From Rhodoferax sp. (GTDB lineage: Bacteria; Pseudomonadota; Gammaproteobacteria; Burkholderiales; Burkholderiaceae_C), in the NCBI GenBank assembly GCA_029946045.1, contig JAQSDS010000371.1, positions 1-24,007 of the forward strand: a stretch of 24,007 nt of DNA, in the 5' to 3' direction. The notes below the pieces were generated by a model. It saw only the letters and a program-made list of their open reading frames with translations, was not told the DNA's origin and made no database searches. Below, piece after piece: positions 15,882 to 24,007 of the stretch; the first letter of the stretch is position 1, and every line of letters starts with the position of its first letter. Both the position numbers and the translations under genes were made by a program.

Positions 15882-16340
15882 TCAGGGCTCATTGAAAAAT
15901 TCATCCAGATGCAAACCGTCGGCACCTGGTTTGAATCCCCGACGCAGCAAATGCTCTTCCGCTTGCACCATGGCCTCATGTGTCACGGTCAAACCGTTGT
16001 CGTTCAGGCTGTTCGTCTCCAGGTGATAACGCAAGACCAGCAAACCACGTAATTCTTCACGCAGATGATTCTGGCGCCGCTCGACGCCCGCGCGAACACT
16101 GGCACGCCAGGTCGGTGTGCTGCGGCGCTCGTTGACAAGCGGCGGCTCCGAATGCCAAGCCATCAGTAAACTCAGCGCAGCTTGGTCATCCAAAGGCACA
16201 TGCAATGCCGAGGCCAGTCGGGCAATACGCACATTGAGATCCTCAATAGACGCTGTCACGCGTTGAATCAATTCGTCATCATTTTGCATAACAAGCTTGT
16301 CTATCGCTGCCTCTGGTGATCGTCCAGATAAAAATTGCAT
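15882..16340 (-). CDS. Conserved-looking hypothetical protein upstream of pta-ackA
   Basis: I do not recognise a named family in this 152-aa protein. It is highly charged and helical, with DDELIQRVTASIEDLNVRIARLAS near residues 21-44, RRQNHLREELRGLLVLRYHLE near 88-108 and an acidic end DGLHLDEFFNEP. No membrane segment, signal peptide or cysteine cluster is visible, so it should be cytoplasmic. It lies 35 bp upstream of the MaoC-Pta fusion on the same strand and is probably co-transcribed. The start is uncertain: ATG 16340 has GAGGA almost touching it, while ATG 16289 (residue 18) has no clear ribosome-binding site but leaves room for a leader. A palindrome at 16349-16364 lies directly upstream. 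Confidence 0.75.
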   Translation of the reverse strand: MQFLSGRSPEAAIDKLVMQNDDELIQRVTASIEDLNVRIARLASALHVPLDDQAALSLLMAWHSEPPLVNERRSTPTWRASVRAGVERRQNHLREELRGLLVLRYHLETNSLNDNGLTVTHEAMVQAEEHLLRRGFKPGADGLHLDEFFNEP

Positions 16341-16348
16341 TCCTCATT

Positions 16349-16364
16349 TTAGGGTAAACCCTAA
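16349..16364. promoter_or_regulatory. Palindromic operator-like site before the pta-ackA group
   Basis: TTAGGGT-AA-ACCCTAA is a perfect 7-bp inverted repeat. On the minus strand it sits between a TTGATG and a TAAAAT hexamer (15-bp spacer), so a bound repressor would block the putative core promoter. The pattern resembles sites of dimeric helix-turn-helix regulators; I cannot name the factor. Confidence 0.6.
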
Positions 16365-16432
16365 TACATCAAACCATCAAACTGAATTCTCTTTTCTTTC
16401 TTGATCATGCAATACAGATCGCGCCATTTGAC

Positions 16433-16480
16433 AGCGCCAAATAAAAAAACCCGCCTAAGCGGGTTTCTCTATTTGGCGCT
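16433..16480 (-). terminator. Nested two-stem terminator of the ompA-like gene
   Basis: The inner hairpin AAACCCGC (16447-16454) / GCGGGTTT (16459-16466) has a 4-nt loop and, on the minus strand, runs into a seven-T tract (16443-16449). It is enclosed by a second perfect 10-bp inverted repeat, AGCGCCAAAT (16433-16442) and ATTTGGCGCT (16471-16480), with 4-nt spacers on both sides. The inner part is a standard intrinsic terminator 36 nt after the stop codon. Confidence 0.88.
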
Positions 16481-16501
16481 TCAAGCGCTAGGACGGACCA
16501 A

Positions 16502-17152
16502 TTACTTGGCGCGGGTACCTACCACTTCGATTTCAACGCGACGGTTTTTGGCGCGACCTTCTTTGGTCTTGTTGTCAGCCACAGGTTGGGCTTCGCCCTT
16601 GCCTTCGGTGTAAATGCGGTTCTTTTCAATGCCCTTGGACACCAAGTAAGCCTTGACAGCTTCAGAACGGCTGACAGACAGCTTCTGGTTGTAACCATCA
16701 GGACCGGTCGCATCGGTGTGACCGACCGCGATCACCACTTCAAGGCTGATGTCCTTGACCTTGGCGACCAGGTCGTCAAGCTTGGCTTTGCCTTCAGGCT
16801 TGAGCACAGACTTGTCAAAGTCAAAGAAGGCGTCAGCCGCATAAGTGACCTTGGCTGGAGCAGCCACGGGAACCGGTGCGGGAGCAGGAGCCGGTGCGGG
16901 GGGTGCCACAACCACAGGAGCCGGTGCGGGAGCAGGTGCAGCTGCTGGAGCAGCCTTGGGAGCCACGATGGCGCCATCACAACCGACAGCAGCGGTTGCG
17001 GGGGTCCAGAAGGCATCACGCCAGCACAGTTCATTGGTGCCGTTTTTCCAAACGGTACCATCCGTACCACGCCAGTTGTCAACAGTTTGGGCGCTGGCTG
17101 CGGTTGCCAGGGCGACGGTAGCGATCAGCAAAGCCACTTTGGTCAATTTCAT
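16502..17152 (-). CDS. OmpA-family outer membrane protein with peptidoglycan-binding domain
   Basis: This 216-aa protein has a signal peptide (MKLTKVALLIATVALATAASAQ, cleavage after about residue 21) and a short conserved segment GTNELCWRDAFWTPATAAVGCDG (38-60) with two cysteines. An Ala/Pro-rich linker follows at 63-100, then an OmpA-like C-terminal domain at 102-216. The peptidoglycan-binding motif is complete: VGHTDATGPDGYN, LSVSRSEAVKAYL and NRRVEIEV. It lacks the eight-strand barrel of E. coli OmpA, so it is more likely a wall-tethering periplasmic or outer-membrane-anchored protein. AAGGAG lies 8 nt before the chosen ATG; the longer in-frame start is not plausible. It is divergent from gyrA, a common arrangement in Burkholderiales. 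Confidence 0.92.
   Translation of the reverse strand: MKLTKVALLIATVALATAASAQTVDNWRGTDGTVWKNGTNELCWRDAFWTPATAAVGCDGAIVAPKAAPAAAPAPAPAPVVVAPPAPAPAPAPVPVAAPAKVTYAADAFFDFDKSVLKPEGKAKLDDLVAKVKDISLEVVIAVGHTDATGPDGYNQKLSVSRSEAVKAYLVSKGIEKNRIYTEGKGEAQPVADNKTKEGRAKNRRVEIEVVGTRAK
16873..16936. repeat. Imperfect repeats encoding the Ala-Pro linker
   Basis: The 16-nt unit CCGGTGCGGGAGCAGG occurs identically at 16873-16888 and 16921-16936, and its first 10 nt again at 16891-16900. The repeats encode the Ala-Pro runs of the OmpA-like linker (minus strand) and could change linker length by slippage or recombination. Confidence 0.8.
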
Positions 17153-17179
17153 CAAGGTTCTCCTTAAGGGGGAAAAATC

Positions 17180-17194
17180 CGCAGCAGAGCTGCG
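17180..17194. other. Hairpin near the 5' end of the ompA mRNA
   Basis: CGCAGC (17180-17185) and GCTGCG (17189-17194) form a 6-bp stem with a 3-nt loop. On the minus strand it lies at or just after the predicted transcript start and is followed by GATTTTTCC and the ribosome-binding site. 5' stem-loops stabilise ompA mRNA in enterics; a similar role here is a guess. Confidence 0.45.
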
Positions 17195-17196
17195 TC

Positions 17197-17225
17197 GGTA
17201 TACGGACACCCAAGATGCCTATCAA
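17197..17225 (-). promoter_or_regulatory. Sigma-70-type promoter of the ompA-like gene
   Basis: On the minus strand TTGATA (17225-17220) and TATACC (17202-17197) are separated by exactly 17 bp, matching 5/6 and 4/6 of the -35 and -10 consensus. The predicted start near 17190 gives a leader of about 38 nt that contains the AAGGAG ribosome-binding site. Confidence 0.65.
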
Positions 17226-17282
17226 GTTGGGCGTTGAAGACATTGTGCCACAGCATGATTTACACAAGGTGCGCAAAATCAA

Positions 17283-17305
17283 CGCATCTCAACTTTTCAG
17301 ATGCG
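17283..17305. other. Inverted repeat in the ompA-gyrA divergent spacer
   Basis: CGCATCT (17283-17289) and AGATGCG (17299-17305) form a 7-bp inverted repeat with a 9-nt centre, about 100 bp before the gyrA start and 60 bp upstream of the putative ompA -35 element. It could be an operator or leader hairpin. I found no convincing gyrA promoter; a TAAAAT at 17358-17363 lacks a well-spaced -35 partner. Confidence 0.45.
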
Positions 17306-17404
17306 ACCCAAGGACTAATTGGCGCGGGCGTTGCAAAGCAGCCACAGACGCACAGCTTAAAATGAGCAGCTAACTTAGACCTTGCCTTGCCTCAAGTCCA
17401 CCTC

Positions 17405-20024
<2,620 letters not shown>

Positions 20025-20038
<14 letters not shown>

Positions 20039-21110
20039 CTTTTCCGCCGGCCCCGCCGTCATGCCCGACGCGGTGTTGGCCGAGGCCGCAGCCGAGATGC
20101 TCGACTGGCATGGCAGCGGCATGAGCGTGATGGAAATGAGCCACCGCGGCAAGGAATTTGGCGTCATTCACCAACAAGCCCAGGCTGATTTGCGTGAACT
20201 GCTCGCCGTGCCCGAGCACTTCAAGCTGCTCTTCATGCAAGGCGGTGGCCTGGCTGAAAACGCCATCGTGCCGCTGAACCTGTCACAAGGTCAGACAGCA
20301 GACTTTGTGGTGACTGGCAGCTGGAGCCAAAAGTCGCTGGGGGAAGCACGCAAGTACTGCAACGCCCACGAAGCGGCCAACACCCAGGGCAACGGCCACA
20401 CCACGCTGGCCGACGCTGCCGGCTGGCAGCTCAGTGACAAGCCGGCCTATGTGCACATCTGCAGCAACGAAACCATCAACGGCGTCGAATACCACGCGCT
20501 GCCCGACCTCCAAGCCCTGGGCTGTGATGCGCCCCTGGTGGTTGATTTTTCCTCGCATGTCGCCTCGCGCCCGGTGGATTGGTCGCGCGTCGGCCTCGCC
20601 TTTGGCGGTGCCCAGAAAAATCTGGGGCCGGCAGGGCTGACCCTGGTGGTGGTGCGCGAAGACCTGCTCGACCGCGCGCTGCCCATGTGCCCCAGCGCCT
20701 TCAATTACCGCACGGTGGCCGACAACGACTCCATGTTCAATACCCCGCCCACCTATTCGATCTACATCGCCGGGTTGGTGTTCAAGTGGCTCAAAGCCCA
20801 GGGCGGCATCGCAGCGATGGAACAACGCAATCAGGCCAAGGCCGAACTGCTGTACAACGCCATCGACAGCTCCGGCCTGTACCTCAACCGGGTCGCCAAA
20901 GATTGCCGCTCGCGCATGAACGTGCCGTTTTACCTGCGCGACGAGGGCCTCAACGAGGCCTTCCTGGCCGGCGCGCGCGAACGCGGTCTGCTGCAGCTCA
21001 AAGGTCACAAATCGGTGGGCGGTATGCGGGCCAGCATCTACAACGCCATGCCTTTGGCCGGTGTGCAAGCACTTGTTGATTTCATGACAGCTTTTGAGAA
21101 AAGGCACTGA
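20025..21110 (+). CDS. serC: Phosphoserine aminotransferase
   Basis: This 361-aa PLP enzyme makes 3-phosphoserine from phosphohydroxypyruvate and glutamate, and also acts in pyridoxal phosphate synthesis in many bacteria. It begins [11 protein letters not shown], the usual SerC start; an ATG at 20016 would add MTA in front. With the 20025 start the PLP lysine is Lys198 in [13 protein letters not shown], as in E. coli. Other motifs are [28 protein letters not shown] and [15 protein letters not shown]. It overlaps the end of gyrA by 14 nt and is followed 4 nt later by pheA. The gyrA-serC-pheA order is typical for betaproteobacteria. Confidence 0.97.
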
Positions 21111-21114
21111 GCCC

Positions 21115-22197
21115 ATGAGAACCTTGCTGGAATTGCGTGACGCCATCGACGCAGTGGATCGCCAACTGCTGCAGCTGATCAATCAGCGGGCTGAATTGGC
21201 CCACGAGGTCGGCGAACTCAAAAAGCGCGACGGTTCCCCGATCTTTCGCCCCGATCGCGAAGCTGCGGTGATCAACAAGCTGCAGTCCATCAACACCGGC
21301 CGACTGAGCGCGCACAGCATTGGCCACATCTGGCGCGAGCTAATGTCTGCCTGTCGTGCCCTGGAAGCCCCACAGCGTGTGGCCTACCTGGGCCCGGTCG
21401 GCACCTTCAGCCAGGAGGCTGCGCTGTCGTTCTTTGGCACCAGCATTCAGGAAATTCCCTGTGCCTCGCTGGACGAAGTTTTTCACGCCGCTGCCGCCGG
21501 GTCGGCCGATTTCGGCGTCGTTCCGCTGGAGAATTCCACCGAGGGCGTCATCACCCGTTCGCTGGATCAGTTGCTGGGCTCGCCGACCCACATCATTGGC
21601 GAACTCAGTTTGATCATTCGCCACCACCTGCTGCGCCAGAGCGCCGACCTGGCGGGCATCGACGTGGTAGCGGCTCACCCGCAAGCGCTGGCCCAATGCC
21701 AGGAGTGGCTGACGCGCCATTTGCCCCATGCCGAACGCCATGCGGTGAGCAGCAACGCCGAGGGTGCGCGACTGGCCACCGAACACGCCAATTGGGCAGC
21801 CATTGCCAGTGAACGTGCCGGCTCGGAATATGGCCTGCACATCGCGGCCCGTGCCATCCAGGACCAGGCACACAACCGCACCCGCTTTGGCGTCATTTGC
21901 TTACCCCAAACCCTGGAGGCCCCGGCGGCATCAGGCAAAGACTGCACCAGCCTGGTGGTCTCGGTGCCCAACCGCCCCGGTGCCGTCCACGACCTGCTTA
22001 ACCCGCTCAAGGTCCACGGCGTGTCCATGACCCGGCTCGAGTCGCGACCGACGCGTTCGGCGCAATGGGAATACTTCTTTTACATCGACCTGGTCGGCCA
22101 CCCGTCGCAGCCGAATGTCGCTGCCGCCTTGCACGATTTGCAATCGCTGTGCGGCTTCTTCAAGATCCTGGGCACCTTCCCGGTTGCCGAGGCATGA
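21115..22197 (+). CDS. pheA: Bifunctional chorismate mutase / prephenate dehydratase (P-protein)
   Basis: This 360-aa enzyme converts chorismate to prephenate and then phenylpyruvate on the way to phenylalanine. An AroQ chorismate mutase domain is at about 1-90 (LRDAIDAVDRQLLQLINQRAELA, FRPDREA). Prephenate dehydratase is at about 95-270, from VAYLGPVGTFSQEAAL to the catalytic NRTRFGVI, with VPLENSTEGVI between. An ACT regulatory domain follows (PNRPGAVHDLL, MTRLESRPTR), so feedback inhibition by phenylalanine is expected. The ATG at 21115 is 4 nt after the serC stop with AAAAGG upstream. The stop overlaps tyrA by 4 nt. Confidence 0.98.
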   Translation: MRTLLELRDAIDAVDRQLLQLINQRAELAHEVGELKKRDGSPIFRPDREAAVINKLQSINTGRLSAHSIGHIWRELMSACRALEAPQRVAYLGPVGTFSQEAALSFFGTSIQEIPCASLDEVFHAAAAGSADFGVVPLENSTEGVITRSLDQLLGSPTHIIGELSLIIRHHLLRQSADLAGIDVVAAHPQALAQCQEWLTRHLPHAERHAVSSNAEGARLATEHANWAAIASERAGSEYGLHIAARAIQDQAHNRTRFGVICLPQTLEAPAASGKDCTSLVVSVPNRPGAVHDLLNPLKVHGVSMTRLESRPTRSAQWEYFFYIDLVGHPSQPNVAAALHDLQSLCGFFKILGTFPVAEA

Positions 22198-23111
22198 ACG
22201 CAGGCACGAGCCAGCGCATCCGACGCTTGGCCATCATCGGCTGCGGCTTGATGGGCGGCTCGGTGGCACTTGCGCTCAAACGCGCCGAGTACGTGGACGA
22301 GGTGGTCGGCTACAGCCGCAACCCGGCCACACGCGAATTGGCGCTGGCCCGGGGCGTGATCGACCGCGCCGCGCCAGATCTGGTGCAAACCGTGCAGGGG
22401 GCCGACGTGGTGATTCTGGCCACGCCGGTAGGCGCCCTGGCCCCGACCATGACAGCCATTGCGCCGCATCTGGCGCCCGGTGCCGTCATCACCGACGTCG
22501 GCTCGACCAAGAGTGACGTGGTTCGCCACGCGCAAGCGCATCTGGGCGAGCACATCCACCGCTTCGTACCCGCGCATCCGATTGCGGGCAAAGAGCATGC
22601 CGGGGTCGAGCACGCCGACGCCGACCTGTACGAAAACCGCAAGGTCATCTTGACCCCCCTGCCGCAAAACACCTTGGGTGCCATCACCACCGTGGAGTCC
22701 ATGTGGCGCATTTGCGGCGCCGATGTCGTGACCATGAGCCCGCAAGACCACGACACGGTGTTTGCGGCAGTCAGCCACCTGCCCCACCTGCTGGCCTTCA
22801 GCTACATCAACAGCCTGGCCGACCAGCCCCAGATCGACCAGTTCCTGGCCCTCGCAGGTCCCGGGTTTCGCGATTTCACCCGCATCGCTGGTGCCAACCC
22901 CGACATGTGGCGCGATGTGTTTGGCTCCAACCGCAACGCCATCCAGTCCCAGTTGAACCATTTCAAGCACGCGTTGCAGCAATTTGAAGCCGCCCTGGCG
23001 GTGGGTGACAGTACCAAGTTGGAAGCCTTTGTGCAACGTTCGCGTGATGTGCGCGCGCCCTGGAGTCTCAACGCCACCATTCCCAACCGCGACGACCTCA
23101 CGCAGCAGTGA
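22194..23111 (+). CDS. tyrA: Prephenate dehydrogenase
   Basis: This 305-aa NAD(P)-dependent enzyme oxidises prephenate to 4-hydroxyphenylpyruvate for tyrosine synthesis (or acts on arogenate). The Rossmann motif is GCGLMGGS at residues 16-23. The catalytic region contains VTDVGSTKS-like ITDVGSTKSDVV, the conserved histidine in HPIAGKEHAGVEHAD, and AVSHLPHLLAF. It has no chorismate mutase or ACT domain, so it is the simple TyrA form. The ATG at 22194 overlaps the pheA stop as ATGA. It follows pheA directly; in many Burkholderiales an aminotransferase gene (hisC) lies between them, and none does here. Confidence 0.97.
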   Translation: MNAGTSQRIRRLAIIGCGLMGGSVALALKRAEYVDEVVGYSRNPATRELALARGVIDRAAPDLVQTVQGADVVILATPVGALAPTMTAIAPHLAPGAVITDVGSTKSDVVRHAQAHLGEHIHRFVPAHPIAGKEHAGVEHADADLYENRKVILTPLPQNTLGAITTVESMWRICGADVVTMSPQDHDTVFAAVSHLPHLLAFSYINSLADQPQIDQFLALAGPGFRDFTRIAGANPDMWRDVFGSNRNAIQSQLNHFKHALQQFEAALAVGDSTKLEAFVQRSRDVRAPWSLNATIPNRDDLTQQ

Positions 23112-23138
23112 GACACGGTCTGCGTTTTCTTCATCACC

Positions 23139-24007
23139 ATGTACAACACCACGTTTCTCGACCTGCCAGCGCTGCAAGCCGCTGGCGGAACCCTCCAACT
23201 TCCAGGCTCCAAAAGCATTTCAAACCGTGTCCTGTTGCTGGCAGCACTGAGCCATGGCCGCACCACCGTGCACGACCTGCTCGACTCGGATGACACCCGG
23301 GTCATGCTCGATGCCCTGCGCGCACTCGGTTGCGGAGTCGCGCAGACGGGCAACACCGTCGTCATCGACGGCATGGGCGGGCAAGCCATCCAGCGCCAAG
23401 CCAGCCTGTTCATGGGCAATGCCGGCACCGCCATCCGCCCGTTGACGGCCGCGCTGGCGGTCATGGGTGGCGATTTTGAGCTGCGCGGCGTCCCGCGCAT
23501 GCACGAACGCCCCATTGGTGACTTGGTCGATGCGCTGCGCCAGTTGGGCTGCCAGATCGATTACACCGGCAACGACGGCTACCCACCACTGCACATTGGC
23601 CAGCCCAGTCTCACGCTTTGCGCCCCGATCAGCGTGCGCGGCGACGTATCAAGCCAGTTCCTGACCGCGCTGCTGATGGCGCTGCCGCTGGTGGCTCGGC
23701 AAGACATCGTGATCGATGTGGTGGGCGAGCTGATCTCCCGGCCTTACATCGAGATCACGCTGAACCTGCTGGCGCGCTTCAACGTGCAGGTGCAGCGTGA
23801 CGGCTGGCAACGCTTCACCATTCCCGCCGGCAGTGCCTTGCGTTCGCCCGGCGCGGTGCACGTGGAAGCCGACGCGTCTTCTGCCAGCTATTTCATTGCC
23901 CTGGGTGCCATTGCACCGGCCACCACGGGGCACCGTGGCATTCGCATCGAAGGCCTGGGGGCCGATTCGATTCAGGGCGACATCCGCTTCATTGAGGCAG
24001 CGCAAAT
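23139..24007 (+). CDS. aroA: 3-phosphoshikimate 1-carboxyvinyltransferase (EPSP synthase), 3' truncated
   Basis: The first 289 residues of EPSP synthase are present and the frame runs off the right edge; the full enzyme is about 435-440 aa. It joins shikimate 3-phosphate and PEP in the sixth step of the shikimate pathway. Motifs are [10 protein letters not shown] (Lys25, Arg30), the PEP-site loop [46 protein letters not shown] and ADASSASYF with the catalytic aspartate. The GNAGTA loop is of the ordinary glyphosate-sensitive class I type. It starts 27 bp after tyrA without a strong ribosome-binding site. In relatives cmk and rpsA follow, which cannot be checked here. Confidence 0.97.
   Translation, partial: MYNTTFLDLPALQAAGGTLQLPGSKSISNRVLLLAALSHGRTTVHDLLDSDDTRVMLDALRALGCGVAQTGNTVVIDGMGGQAIQRQASLFMGNAGTAIRPLTAALAVMGGDFELRGVPRMHERPIGDLVDALRQLGCQIDYTGNDGYPPLHIGQPSLTLCAPISVRGDVSSQFLTALLMALPLVARQDIVIDVVGELISRPYIEITLNLLARFNVQVQRDGWQRFTIPAGSALRSPGAVHVEADASSASYFIALGAIAPATTGHRGIRIEGLGADSIQGDIRFIEAAQ

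Noticed and set aside
16475..16487. GCGCTT-C-AAGCGC palindrome between the ompA stop and its terminator
   Set aside because: A one-base loop cannot form a good hairpin and the bases overlap the outer arm of the nested terminator.

Overview
The window is about 24 kb of GC-rich, densely coding bacterial chromosome. The gene order (ompA / gyrA-serC-pheA-tyrA-aroA; glnA-ntrB-ntrC; a MaoC-Pta fusion with ackA) and the protein style point to a betaproteobacterium of the order Burkholderiales, most likely a Comamonadaceae relative such as Rhodoferax or Polaromonas. This is an inference from gene content and remembered family sequences; no database was searched. I see no rRNA, tRNA, CRISPR array, insertion sequence or phage gene.

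Region 1 (1-2580) is the accessory part. It holds the end of a metal-homeostasis operon of the bufferin / gold-induced-gene type: a DUF692 (MNIO) enzyme cut by the window edge, a DUF2063 partner and a DoxX membrane protein, all on the plus strand. Converging on it from the minus strand are an ECF-type sigma factor and a very small soluble anti-sigma factor with an H-x3-C-x2-C zinc motif. MNIO enzymes with DUF2063 partners modify cysteine-rich peptides that sequester copper or gold. The precursor peptide gene should lie just left of the window.

Region 2 (2707-5714) is a tight plus-strand operon: thyA, an EamA/DMT transporter, folA and xth. The transporter overlaps both folate-pathway genes by 4 nt. 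A strong hairpin at 5687-5714 separates it from the convergent ntrC.

Region 3 (5726-10695) is the nitrogen-control module on the minus strand: glnA, then a small exported DUF4124-like protein, ntrB and ntrC. Upstream of glnA are a sigma-54 promoter (10535-10549) and a 7-bp inverted repeat (10675-10695) that fits an NtrC enhancer, so the module appears to contain its own regulatory circuit. A clear intrinsic terminator follows glnA.

Region 4 (10719-16364), also minus strand, holds two groups. One is a conserved hypothetical protein, a MaoC-phosphate acetyltransferase fusion and ackA, preceded by a TTAGGGT-AA-ACCCTAA inverted repeat. The other is rsuA, an EI24/CysZ-like membrane protein and a CinA-type molybdopterin-domain protein.

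Region 5 (16433-24007) has an OmpA-family protein on the minus strand with a promoter and an elaborate nested terminator. Divergent from it is the plus-strand run gyrA-serC-pheA-tyrA-aroA (cut by the right edge), which joins DNA topology with serine and aromatic amino-acid synthesis. GyrA carries Gln at the classic quinolone position 83, and no hisC-type aminotransferase lies between pheA and tyrA.
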